From the NCBI RefSeq assembly GCF_004005935.1, contig NZ_SACQ01000001.1, positions 775,485 through 839,484 of the forward strand: a stretch of DNA of 64,000 nucleotides, given 5' to 3'. This stretch comes from Neptunomonas marina. Lineage in GTDB: Bacteria > Pseudomonadota > Gammaproteobacteria > Pseudomonadales > Balneatricaceae. The notes beneath the pieces are model-generated. The model was given only the letters and a program-made list of their open reading frames with translations, ran no database searches and was not told where the DNA came from. The translations under genes were made by a program, and so were the position numbers. How positions within the stretch are numbered: position 1 is the first letter of the stretch; every line of letters begins with the position of its first letter. Shown here piece by piece: positions 27,294-36,532 of the stretch.

Positions 27294-28712
27294 ATGATGC
27301 GAATCCTGCACACCTCCGATTGGCACTTAGGACAACACTTCTTCACTAAAAATCGTGCCCAAGAGCACCGCCAGTTTATCGATTGGTTGGTCAACTTAGT
27401 CGAGCAAAACCAGATCAATGCAGTTGTGATTGCGGGTGATCTATTTGATACCGGCACACCGCCTAGCTATGCGCGTGAAATCTATTATGACTGCGTGGCT
27501 AAGCTGAACAACTGCGGCTGTCAGTTGGTGGTTTTAGCAGGCAATCACGATTCGGTGGCGATGCTGAATGAGTCAAAAGGCGTGCTGGGATACCTCAATA
27601 CCCATGTGGTGGCCGCGCCTGATGAAACGCCAGATCAACAAATCATTCCTTTATATAACAAAGATCAAACCGTGGGGGCGCTGCTCTGTGCGATACCTTT
27701 TTTACGGCCCCGCGATGTGATGAGCAGCCAAGCTGATCTTTCCGCTACAGAAAAAAACCAAGCACTAGGGCAGGCGATCGCTGCGCATTACCAAGCGATC
27801 TACACGGCGGCGTGTCGGCAGCGGGATCAATTAGGTAAGGCTGTGCCCATTATCGCCACCGGCCACCTAACGGCGCTGGGTGTTAAAACCAGCGATGCCG
27901 TGCGCGATGTTTATATCGGCACACTCGAAGCGTTTCCCTCTTCTGAATTTCCACCGGCGGATTACATCGCACTCGGCCATATCCATCGGCCGCAAAAGGT
28001 GGCGGGCACCGAGCATATCCGCTACTGCGGCTCGCCAATACCACTGGCGTTTGATGAGCTAAAAAGCACCAAGCAAGTGGTACAAGTGACGTTTTCAGAA
28101 CGTGAGTCCATCGCGATTGAGCCGATTAACGTCCCGCGCTTTCAGCCGATGGCAACAGTGCGCGGTAACCTTGAAAGTCTGCCCGCCCAACTCAAAGAGG
28201 CCAGCAGTGAGGGCTCTGAAGCGTTGCCAGTTTGGCTCTGTATTGAAGTGAGCAGTGATCAGTATGTCAGCGATTTACAGCAACGTATCGAAACGATGAT
28301 CGAAGGTCTCCCGCTTGAGATTCTGCAAGTAAAGCGCCTGAGTAACACGACTCGTGCAGGGATACAGCAGGAAGAGAACGAGACCCTCGCAGAACTGAGC
28401 CCCTTTGATGTGTTTGCACGGCGTTTGGCGTTAGAACCTGAGCTTGTAGGCACATCTCTTGAAACGGAGCTAACCGCGCGCTTCGAACAGGTTGTTGAGG
28501 CGGTGCAGGAGGAGACGGGGATTGTCGTCACGCGTCCCACCAAAAAGCCTGCTGAGCCTTTGGTTGCAGAGCTTGAAGGTGATCTGTTCCCCTTGGCAGA
28601 GCTGCCCAGCGAGCCACCCACCAAGCCCAAACGACGTAGTAATAGCTTAAAACCTGCGGCGGATGAGAGCCAGAACCAAGTGGACTTGTTTGCTGAGGGA
28701 GATAACGCATGA
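27294..28712 (+). CDS. sbcD: SbcD nuclease subunit
   Basis: A 472-residue Mre11-type calcineurin-like phosphoesterase, the nuclease subunit of SbcCD, which opens DNA hairpins and processes ends. Metal-binding motifs are all present: HTSDWHLG (D9, H11), IAGDLFDTG, LAGNHDS, ATGHLTALG and ALGHIHRPQ. It is longer than the about 400-residue E. coli protein through an acidic C-terminal tail ending ESQNQVDLFAEGDNA. The stop overlaps sbcC as ATGA, so the two subunits are translationally coupled. ATG 27294 and 27297 are equivalent starts. Confidence 0.94.
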   Translation: MMRILHTSDWHLGQHFFTKNRAQEHRQFIDWLVNLVEQNQINAVVIAGDLFDTGTPPSYAREIYYDCVAKLNNCGCQLVVLAGNHDSVAMLNESKGVLGYLNTHVVAAPDETPDQQIIPLYNKDQTVGALLCAIPFLRPRDVMSSQADLSATEKNQALGQAIAAHYQAIYTAACRQRDQLGKAVPIIATGHLTALGVKTSDAVRDVYIGTLEAFPSSEFPPADYIALGHIHRPQKVAGTEHIRYCGSPIPLAFDELKSTKQVVQVTFSERESIAIEPINVPRFQPMATVRGNLESLPAQLKEASSEGSEALPVWLCIEVSSDQYVSDLQQRIETMIEGLPLEILQVKRLSNTTRAGIQQEENETLAELSPFDVFARRLALEPELVGTSLETELTARFEQVVEAVQEETGIVVTRPTKKPAEPLVAELEGDLFPLAELPSEPPTKPKRRSNSLKPAADESQNQVDLFAEGDNA

Positions 28713-31700
28713 AGATTTTGTCGTTACGTTTTAAAAACCTCAACAGTTTAAAGGGTGAGTGGAAGATCAACTTTGCGGCCGCCCCTTTTGTTGATAGCGG
28801 CCTGTTTGCGATCACAGGCCCGACCGGTGCCGGCAAAACCACCATCCTAGATGCGATCTGTTTAGCGCTTTATCACCGCACGCCAAGGATCGATACCATC
28901 TCGAAAACGAGTAACCAACTGATGACACGGGGCACCGCAGAGTCGTTGGCAGAAGTTGTATTCGAGATTAAACAACAGCGCTACCGTGCATTCTGGAGTC
29001 AGCGCCGCTCGCGTGATCGAGCAGACGGTAATTTACAAGAGGCAAAGGTCGAGCTAGCAAAGTTAGCGGGTGAGCAGGCAGAAGAGGGAGAAATTCTTGC
29101 CAGCCAAGTGAAGCGTAAAAACGAGCTGATTGAGTCGATCAGTGGGTTAGATTTTGCGCGCTTTACCAAATCGATGTTGCTCTCTCAGGGGCAGTTTGCT
29201 GCATTTCTTAATGCCTCGGCAAACGAGCGGGCTGAGCTGCTAGAAGAGCTCACCGGTACCGAGATCTACAGCTTAATCTCCGAAAAGGTGCACCAAACCC
29301 ATAGCGAAACCAAAAACCAGCTAGCGCAATTAAATGCGCAGCTTGATGCGGTGGAGCTGCTCAGCGCTGAACAGCGCACCGAGCTAGAAGCCTCTCTCAA
29401 TGCGCTGCATGAAAGGGAGAAATAGCTCAAGCAAACGGTTACTCAATTAGAGGCTCACCAGCACTGGTGGACTGAGCAGCAAAAGCTGGCGGCGCGTGCA
29501 CAAGAGGCGCAGGCTAATCTAATAAAAGCACAAGAGCAGAGCCAACAGGCCAACACAACGCGCCAGCGCCTAGCGCTTGCCAAGCAGGCTGAGCCGCTTC
29601 GTGATGCTTTTAACACCCATCAAAAAGCGGATAGCGAGCTGCACCAAGCACAGCAACAAGCTCAGACGCTCAATACTCAACTGGCTGCGTGCGACCAGCA
29701 GCATCAAAACATTCAAACACAACTTCAGCAGGTGAGTGATGCTGTGAATCAGCAGCAGGCAGAGCAGCAAAAAACTGAGCAACTGATTCAAGAAAAGGTG
29801 CTGCCGCTGGATCATCAGTTTAGCCACTTAGCGAATCTGCAAGAGGAGCAGCGCGCAAGCGTTGCCGAGTTGCAAGATAGCGCCAATCAAAGTGCGTTAA
29901 AGGCAGCAGAAGTTACCCAGCAGGTGGTGCAAAAACGTGGTGAACTACAACAGCTAGAAACAGCTCAAGTGGCACTAGCCTACTGTGAAGCGCTACAGGC
30001 AAAGCTACCCAAAGCTCAAACGCTTGTGGAGCGCGCTCAAGACCGTAAACAATTATTGATTAATATAAACAATAACTTAAATGGTTTATCTAAAGCAGTT
30101 GAACATCATGACGAAGAGCTAAAACAAGTCACTGCTGGCGTCAAAACCGCTGAAGAAAACCAGCAGTCATTGCAGCAAAGCCATAATGATCTAAACACTC
30201 AGCTCACCACATTACTTGCCAATAAAACACTGGCACAGTGGGAGGCTGATTACCAAGCGCTGGTGGAACGCCATGCCCTGCTAGGAGCTTTACCGGATAC
30301 TCAGCAGCGTTACCTGCAACAGGTAACAGAGCAGCATAACAACCAAACGAGCCACGTTGCGCTGCAGAACGAGCGCGAGCGTAACGAAGCCGAGCTAGAG
30401 GTGTTGCGTAAGCAGTTTAAAGAGAGCAGAGATCATCTTAGAGATTTAGACAAACTGCTGCAGCAAGAGCGCCATATCGCCAGCCTCGAAGCTGAACGGC
30501 GTAACCTGCAACCAGATACCGCTTGCCCGCTCTGTGGCTCAACTGAGCACCCGCTGGTGGAGCAATATCAAGCACTGGATACCGACAGCACGCAGCAGCG
30601 CCGCGATGCTATGCAGCAGCAATGTGATGCGATTCACGCGCAATCACAGCCGCTGACGGCCAAGAAGGAGGCGCTTCAAGAGCGGTCTAAACACTTGGCT
30701 GAGCAGCAGAACCGCATCAGCCAAGAGATCGCTACGCTGGAGCAAGCATGGCAGACGTCGATGGTGCAGCTCGATGAGGTGCTGGCTATCACGGATACCG
30801 CAGCGCTTGCACAAGCGTTGGAGGTGGCTAGCACGGCCCGCCAAACCCAGCGGCAGCAAATTGAGCAGATCCGAGCACTCAACATGCAGCTACACGCTGC
30901 AAATACCGAGCTTACGAGCGCTACGGCGGCAATGAACCAGTTACACGCCGACTATAAACTGCTAGCTGGTAAGCTTGCCCAGAGCCAGCAGCAGTTAACG
31001 GATGAGCAAGCACAACAGGCTCAAGTGGCTCGTGAACTCACCGAGCTAGACACAGCACTGCACGAGCTGCTTGGTGAGATCGCACCCGGCTCAGAGCCGA
31101 TCGAAACATGGCTTGCAGCGCAAGTAGAGGCCTGTGAGCGCTGGCAGCAAAACGGACAAAAAATCACTGACTTGCAGAGTAAAGTCGACGTTTTAGTGCG
31201 TGATGAGGAACATGCGAAAGCGCGCGAGAAAGAGCTGAATGCATCGCTCGATAAGGCGCGGTCATTACTACAGAACACTCAACGCGAGATCACAAAAAAC
31301 CGCGAGCAGCGCCAACAGCTTTTCAGCGATGACTCGGTAGAGCAGGTGAGAGAGCGCTTGCAGGCAGCGCTACAAGCTATTGAAACACAAAAGAAACAGA
31401 TACAAGAACAGGCCAATGAGCTGAATGCGCAACGTGCCAGCATTCAAGGTAAAGTGAGTGCAAAGGCAGAGCAGATAGCGCTACTTAGCGAGTCAGCCAC
31501 CGAGGCTGCTGAGGTGTGGCAGCGTTTGCTGGCACAGAGCTTATTCGCTGATGATCAAGCCTTTCGAGCAGCGTTGCTTGATCATACCGAGCGTGATCAG
31601 CTCGAGAGTACACTTAAGCAGCTCAGCGATAGCCTGCAAATAGCGCAAGACCGGGTAGCGCAAGTCACCGCTGATACTCAGCAGCATGAGGCAACTGGCC

Positions 31701-32407
31701 ATGCGAACCAGTATGCCGAGACCGAGCAGGCTGCGGTGTCGCAGGCACTGGCTGAGCATGAGGTACAGATGCGTGAGCTGCTGCTACAGATCGGCCAGCT
31801 TGATCGCCAGCTAAGCGATGACCGAAGCCGCCGAGAAAAGCAGCACACGTTACTCGCATCGCGTGATGCGCTTGCAAAAGAGGAAGACCTGCTGGGCCAC
31901 CTCAATGGCATGATTGGCTCGAGTAAAGGAGATAAGTTCCGCCGCTTTGCACAGGGGTTAACACTCGATCATCTGGTTTATCTCGCCAACAAGCGTTTAC
32001 AGCGCCTCCATGCACGCTACCAGTTAGAGCGTCGTGAGGGAGATTCGTTGGAGCTACGGGTGGTGGATACGTGGCAGGCTGATGCCGTGCGTGATACGCG
32101 CACGCTGTCGGGCGGTGAGAGCTTCTTGGTGAGCCTTGCATTGGCGTTGGCACTGTCGGATCTGGTATCCCAGAAAACGCGGATTGACTCGCTCTTTTTA
32201 GATGAGGGCTTCGGCACGCTCGATGCAGAAACGCTCGATACCGCGCTTGATGCACTCGATAACCTCAATGCATCGGGTAAAATGGTGGGTGTAATCAGCC
32301 ATGTTGATGCGATGAAAGAGCGGATCCCTACGCAAATAGAGGTCACTAAAATGAGTGGACTAGGCGTGAGCCGCTTGGCAGATCAGTTTGCTATCGCAGC
32401 GGCTTAG
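28709..32407 (+). pseudogene. sbcC: sbcC interrupted by a single in-frame TAG
   Basis: One reading frame of 1232 codons encodes a complete SbcC ATPase except for a TAG at 29423-29425 (codon 239). Before it lie Walker A GPTGAGKT (37-44) and the N-terminal ATPase half. After it the frame continues without shift through coiled coils, the zinc-hook CPLC (606-609), the LSGGESFLVSLALAL signature and Walker B SLFLDEGFGTLD. Normal SbcC is about 1050 residues, so domain content is otherwise intact. Without readthrough, only a 238-residue fragment would be made. The next in-frame start candidate (GTG 29732) has no clear ribosome binding site. TAG is used as an ordinary stop elsewhere here. A base-calling error is the main alternative. 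Confidence 0.88.
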
Positions 32408-32473
32408 CCGGTTGCTGTAACTCTTGGTTGCTATAACCATTGGTTTTATAGGCATATGGGAAACATCTAAATA

Positions 32474-32489
32474 AACATCGGCTGATGTT
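32474..32489 (-). terminator. Weak hairpin after decR
   Basis: AACATC and GATGTT (32474-32479 and 32484-32489) form a 6-bp stem with a 4-base loop beyond the decR stop, followed on the minus strand by TATTTAG. The T tract is poor. Confidence 0.35.
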
Positions 32490-32527
32490 GTCTATAGAGG
32501 TAGCTACATGGAGGTAGCGCCCAACAC

Positions 32528-32986
32528 TTACTTTAGCGGTAAGCGGGTGGTGTATTTTATCTCCTCCATCGCGAAGCTAGAGGTCACATCGGCCAGACCA
32601 TCCACGGCGCTGATCAACTGCTTGTAGAAGTGATCAAAGGATTCGATATCACTGGTGGCAACGCGCAGCAGGTAATCCCACTCGCCAGCCATGCGGTAGC
32701 ACTCCATAATCTCATCAAACTGCTGCAGCGTTTCGGCAAATTGTGTCAACCATTGAGCATCGTGGTGCTTCGTTTTGATGTGCACAAATACCGAGACACC
32801 CGCACCTAATTTGCGGCTATTGAGCAAGGCCACCCGAGCTTTAATATAGCCTTCGGTCTCTAACTTGCGGATGCGTTTCCAGCATGGGGTGGTGGAGAGG
32901 TTCACCTGTTCTGCAATATCGCTCACCGAGAGGGTACAATCCCGCTGCAAGAGATCAAGAATGCGCTTATCGATGCTATCGAGCAT
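32528..32986 (-). CDS. decR: DecR/CyuR-like Lrp/AsnC-family regulator
   Basis: A 152-residue Lrp-family regulator. It has an N-terminal helix-turn-helix (STTPCWKRIRKLE) and a C-terminal RAM domain, and it ends DVTSSFAMEEIKYTTRLP. It closely resembles E. coli DecR (YbaO/CyuR), which activates cysteine-degrading genes in response to cysteine. The divergent gene is a PLP enzyme of the cysteine desulfhydrase type, matching a cysteine-detoxification circuit. A TGGAA-N16-TTCCA dyad lies in the shared promoter region. Confidence 0.88.
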   Translation of the reverse strand: MLDSIDKRILDLLQRDCTLSVSDIAEQVNLSTTPCWKRIRKLETEGYIKARVALLNSRKLGAGVSVFVHIKTKHHDAQWLTQFAETLQQFDEIMECYRMAGEWDYLLRVATSDIESFDHFYKQLISAVDGLADVTSSFAMEEIKYTTRLPLK

Positions 32987-33012
32987 GTTTATTCTCTTAT
33001 TGGTGTCTAAGT

Positions 33013-33038
33013 TGGAAAATCATTCTATAAATATTCCA
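33013..33038. promoter_or_regulatory. Candidate DecR binding dyad
   Basis: TGGAA (33013-33017) and TTCCA (33034-33038) flank an AT-rich 16-base spacer between divergent decR and the PLP-enzyme gene. Lrp-family sites often have this form. The arms are short. Confidence 0.35.
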
Positions 33039-33126
33039 TTTTTTCTATCAGAAAGAAAACTAATTCTCCGGTAAAACCGCGACACTAAGCCTATTAGATC
33101 ATGGGTATTGAAACAGGAGAGAGACG

Positions 33127-34188
33127 ATGACAGATAGCAGTGCGCGTAGCTGGGTAGCATGGGCTGTGCAGCAGATTCAGGCCGATACGCAACGCTCAGC
33201 TGATACGCATCTGATTAAGCTCAATGTGCCAGAGTTGGCTGGAATCGATCTGTACCTGAAAGATGAGAGCACCCACCCAACTGGTAGCTTAAAACACCGG
33301 CTGGCCCGCTCACTATTTTTATATGCCCTGTGTAACGGGCACATCAAAGAGGGCACGACTGTGATAGAGGCGTCTTCTGGCAGTACTGCTGTATCAGAGG
33401 CGTACTTTGCTCGAATGCTGGGCCTGCCTTTTATCGCGGTGATGCCGCGCAAAACTGCTCAGTCTAAGATTGCACAGGTGGAGTTCTATGGCGGACGCTG
33501 CCATTTTGTCGACTGTCCAACGCAGATGCATGCTGAGTCGATTGCGCTGGCTAAGCATACCCACGGTTACTTTATGGATCAGTTCCGCTTTGCAGAACGA
33601 GCTACCGACTGGCGGGGTAATAACAACATTGCTGAAAGTATCTTTCGGCAGATGCAGAACGAGCCGCACGCCATTCCCTCTGCTATTGTGATGAGCGCAG
33701 GCACCGGCGGCACTTCAGCAACACTAGGCCGTTATATCCGCTATAAAGGCTTTGCTACGCAGTTACATGTTGTGGACCCTGATAACTCAGTCTTCTTCGA
33801 CGCATGGCGTAGCAAAGATCGATCGCTGACACTGGCGTGCGGTAGTAAAATCGAGGGAATTGGCCGCCCTCAGGTGGAAGCATCGTTTATGCCGGAGGTG
33901 ATCGATCAAATGCACAAAGTCCCAGACGCTGCATCCATCGCAGCACTGCGTTGGTTAGAGCAGCAAACGGGGATTCGTGCCGGTGCATCAACCGGAACCA
34001 ATCTGTGGGGCATGTTAACGCTGGCGATCAAGATGAGAGCGGCAAGACAGCAAGGTTCGCTAGTGACATTAATCTGTGATGGCGGGCAGCGTTATATGGA
34101 TACTTATCATAATCCTGCATGGGTGGCCGAACAGTTCCCGCAGCTAGGTGATTATCAAGCACGCTTAAACAGCATGCTATTGAAATGA
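33127..34188 (+). CDS. PLP-dependent cysteine desulfhydrase-like enzyme (Cds1/cysteine synthase family)
   Basis: A 353-residue fold-type II PLP enzyme of the cysteine synthase family. The PLP lysine is K56 in [25 protein letters not shown] forms the substrate loop, [14 protein letters not shown] the phosphate-binding loop, and [12 protein letters not shown] the C-terminal motif. [14 protein letters not shown] resembles Cds1-type cysteine desulfhydrases, which release sulfide, pyruvate and ammonia from cysteine, more than CysK or CysM. Divergence from decR supports a degradative role. AGGAGAG precedes the ATG at 33127. Confidence 0.82.
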   Translation: MTDSSARSWVAWAVQQIQADTQRSADTHLIKLNVPELAGIDLYLKDESTHPTGSLKHRLARSLFLYALCNGHIKEGTTVIEASSGSTAVSEAYFARMLGLPFIAVMPRKTAQSKIAQVEFYGGRCHFVDCPTQMHAESIALAKHTHGYFMDQFRFAERATDWRGNNNIAESIFRQMQNEPHAIPSAIVMSAGTGGTSATLGRYIRYKGFATQLHVVDPDNSVFFDAWRSKDRSLTLACGSKIEGIGRPQVEASFMPEVIDQMHKVPDAASIAALRWLEQQTGIRAGASTGTNLWGMLTLAIKMRAARQQGSLVTLICDGGQRYMDTYHNPAWVAEQFPQLGDYQARLNSMLLK

Positions 34189-34268
34189 TAACTTGCTAAA
34201 AGGTCAGTCATTTTGTGCAGCACGAGAGAGCACTGCACATCAATAGCTGCCAAAACGTTGGCGAGCAT

Positions 34269-34898
34269 CTAAGCGAGTAGGCCCGCCAGTAAATGGCGAC
34301 CCTGTTGGGTGAATAACCATGCAAACGCGGCGATATTGATGACCACCGTGGCCCAATATACTTGTCGAAATTCCCTTTTTGCGGACTTATGCCGAAGGGT
34401 TTGCTGCGCGTAATAAGCGCCTGGCCAGCCACCAATCAAACTCAGTAGGTGCAACTGGCTCTCTGGCGTGCGCCAGCCTCCTGCTTGCGCTGCTGATTTA
34501 TCCTTCGCATAGAGCACAAAGGTCACCAAGCCCGTTGCAAGATAAAGGTATAAAACCTCAATCGGTATTAGCCTAAACAACACGGCACCGAGTAAGACAC
34601 AATAGAAAACAGGTGCAATGGATGCCGCGAACTTACTTGGAGCACCGGTTTTGCTGCGCTTTTTAGGCGTGTTTAAACTGGCTTTTCTATCTGCGATGAG
34701 CATGGTGTTCACCGCTTTGAATTTACCTTTTGCGTCCTTCACTTGCTGATAGACGATTAGATCGCCCTCTATAGGTCTTCGCGAGCGCTTTTTGAAGGAT
34801 TTGATATGGACAAAAGAGCGCTCTCCGCCGCCGTTAGGCTCGACGAAACCAAAGCCTTTGTCATCGTTCCAGTGGGTCAGTTTTCCCTGATATTTCAA
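34269..34898 (-). CDS. Cold-shock domain fused to DUF1294 membrane domain
   Basis: A 209-residue protein read from TTG 34898, with AAGGATG as ribosome binding site. Residues 1-62 form a cold-shock-type OB fold (LTHWNDDKGFGFVEPNGG) with RNP-like aromatic residues. A basic linker follows, then a DUF1294 membrane region of about 100 residues with several transmembrane helices (LLSLIGGWPGAYYAQQTLRHK). This fusion is widespread in proteobacteria. The function is unknown, perhaps membrane-tethered nucleic-acid binding. The open frame extends to 35114, but the extra part does not resemble the family. Confidence 0.83.
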   Translation of the reverse strand: MKYQGKLTHWNDDKGFGFVEPNGGGERSFVHIKSFKKRSRRPIEGDLIVYQQVKDAKGKFKAVNTMLIADRKASLNTPKKRSKTGAPSKFAASIAPVFYCVLLGAVLFRLIPIEVLYLYLATGLVTFVLYAKDKSAAQAGGWRTPESQLHLLSLIGGWPGAYYAQQTLRHKSAKREFRQVYWATVVINIAAFAWLFTQQGRHLLAGLLA

Positions 34899-35209
34899 GC
34901 TATCATCCTTGGTGTTTGGCCCAGTCGGGCGCGTGTTATGACGAGATAAAGTGGGGCGGCCTGTATCAGCTGCATTTCCAACAGCAGCCGCCCATAAAGC
35001 GTGATAGTTTAGCATATTCACCACTACGCTCACGCGCCCTTTGGTGTGATTCAGCGAAAGCGGGAGACGCGAGTGAACCATCCTCCTAAAAAAGGGAGAT
35101 ATCTGCGTACGCAAGTGGGGCTAGCAGAGCTGGTTGAAGCGTTTTATCATGGCTGCCGATAATGGATGTCACCTAAACCTTGGCCACTAACTAGAACTTT
35201 TATAACGTG
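34899..35209. other. 311-base region between CSD-DUF1294 and AraC genes
   Basis: No annotated family gene is seen. It contains the upstream region of both flanking divergent genes. A plus-strand frame of 29 codons from GTG 35073 to TAA 35160-35162 has GGGAGA upstream and a mixed basic/amphipathic composition (LRTQVGLAELVEAFYHG). It could be a small protein or chance. Confidence 0.4.
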
Positions 35210-36436
35210 ATGGATCTTCTGCAATCAGCGCTTGCTGTGCTTTACATTATTGCTGCCAGCCAAGGTTTTTTCCTTACGCTACTGCTGTATCGTTCTAAGC
35301 TGGGTGATCACCAAGCCAACCGATATCTTTGCCTGCTAACGCTGCTTTTTAGCCTTGCATTAGTAGACTATGCTGCGGACACTGCGGGTCTTTCAGAGCA
35401 GTGGCCGGTCATCACAACCTTGTTGTGGCCGAAAGAGTTTTTCTATGGTCCGCTGATCTTCCTTTACTGCATTGAGCTAACGCGGCCCTCGCCGAGCCAA
35501 CTTTCACGGCGGCAGCAGCTGCATTTTTTGCCTGGCTTGCTACATATCGTGGTGACATGGTCTTTGTTGGTGCTACCGCAGGACACACAACAGTTGATTA
35601 TCGGGCTTGATCCTATCGTGTTTGATGGCAGTGCCAACTCGCACGGCCTGAGCTACAGCCAGTTAGTGATTGCGTGGTTATTGGATGACTTTGAAACCGT
35701 ACTCGCATTCGCAAGTATTGCCATCTATCTTGGCCTGTCGATATGGCATTTAAAGCGGTACTCGATATCAATCTTGAACAACTATTCTGAGATAGAGCAG
35801 ATCAACTTGAGTTGGTTAAAGCGTTTGCTGATCTCTTTGTTGACGATCTATCTACTGTATGTGGTGACTGAAACCTTGTTGAGAGGCTGGATGGAGCACG
35901 TGCTTGGCTTCTCTATGCTGTTGCTGATCTACCTGATGGGGTATCGAGGATTGCAGCAGCCTGAGATTTTTAAAGCGCGGAATCCATCAGAGCCAGTACC
36001 TGCGAGCAGCGATCTTCAGCCAGAGCCGACGGAAGAAACAACCCCAGCCATGGTTGTTGAATCTAAGTATGCAAAGTCGGCTGTTGATGCTGAGATGAGC
36101 GGGCAGTTGATCAGAGAGATAAGACAACAGGTTGAACAGCGGAAGCTCTACCTTGAGCCGCAGCTCACACTCACGGAGTTGGCTTATCTACTTAGCTTGC
36201 CTCCTCACTATGTTTCGCAGGCGATTAATGAACAAACCGGTAATAATTTTTTTGACTTCATTAACAGCTACCGAACCCAGGCGGCTCAAGCTTTGTTGTT
36301 AGACAAAGAGGCTGCGCTAACCGTGATTGAAGTTGCGATGGCCGCAGGGTTCAACTCCAAATCTGCCTTCTATACGGCGTTTAAGAAACATGCCGGTGTG
36401 ACGCCAAGCCAGTATAAAAAAGAACACCTAAAATAG
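35210..36436 (+). CDS. Membrane-anchored AraC-family regulator
   Basis: A 408-residue protein. Residues about 1-240 hold seven or so transmembrane helices. Residues about 295-408 are an AraC helix-turn-helix domain, with LTLTELAYLLSLPPHYVSQ and the second motif VIEVAMAAGFNSKSAFYTAF followed by GVTPSQYK. Such membrane-sensor AraC proteins read signals at or in the membrane. The start is ATG 35210, with GTG 35207 possible. An S41 protease lipoprotein lies 96 bases downstream on the same strand and may be its target. Confidence 0.87.
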   Translation: MDLLQSALAVLYIIAASQGFFLTLLLYRSKLGDHQANRYLCLLTLLFSLALVDYAADTAGLSEQWPVITTLLWPKEFFYGPLIFLYCIELTRPSPSQLSRRQQLHFLPGLLHIVVTWSLLVLPQDTQQLIIGLDPIVFDGSANSHGLSYSQLVIAWLLDDFETVLAFASIAIYLGLSIWHLKRYSISILNNYSEIEQINLSWLKRLLISLLTIYLLYVVTETLLRGWMEHVLGFSMLLLIYLMGYRGLQQPEIFKARNPSEPVPASSDLQPEPTEETTPAMVVESKYAKSAVDAEMSGQLIREIRQQVEQRKLYLEPQLTLTELAYLLSLPPHYVSQAINEQTGNNFFDFINSYRTQAAQALLLDKEAALTVIEVAMAAGFNSKSAFYTAFKKHAGVTPSQYKKEHLK

Positions 36437-36447
36437 CCTTTTTGGGT

Positions 36448-36469
36448 GTCCTATCCTGCCGGATAAGAC
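36448..36469. promoter_or_regulatory. Dyad between AraC and S41 protease genes
   Basis: GTCCTATCC-TGCC-GGATAAGAC forms a 9-bp stem with one mismatch. It sits 12 bases after the regulator stop and 64 before the protease start. It could be an operator or part of a terminator, since ACACCTAAAA overlapping the AraC stop can also pair with TTTTTGGGTGT just after it. Confidence 0.35.
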
Positions 36470-36532
36470 GACTAACTCACTGTAAGTAAAGATAATTTCG
36501 CCTTTAAACAAATAGCATGTTTGAGGCATGGA

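Noticed and set aside
29423-29425. Selenocysteine or pyrrolysine recoding of the TAG in sbcC
   Set aside because: TAG is not selenocysteine, no pyrrolysine genes are seen, SbcC needs neither residue, and TAG ends other genes in the window.
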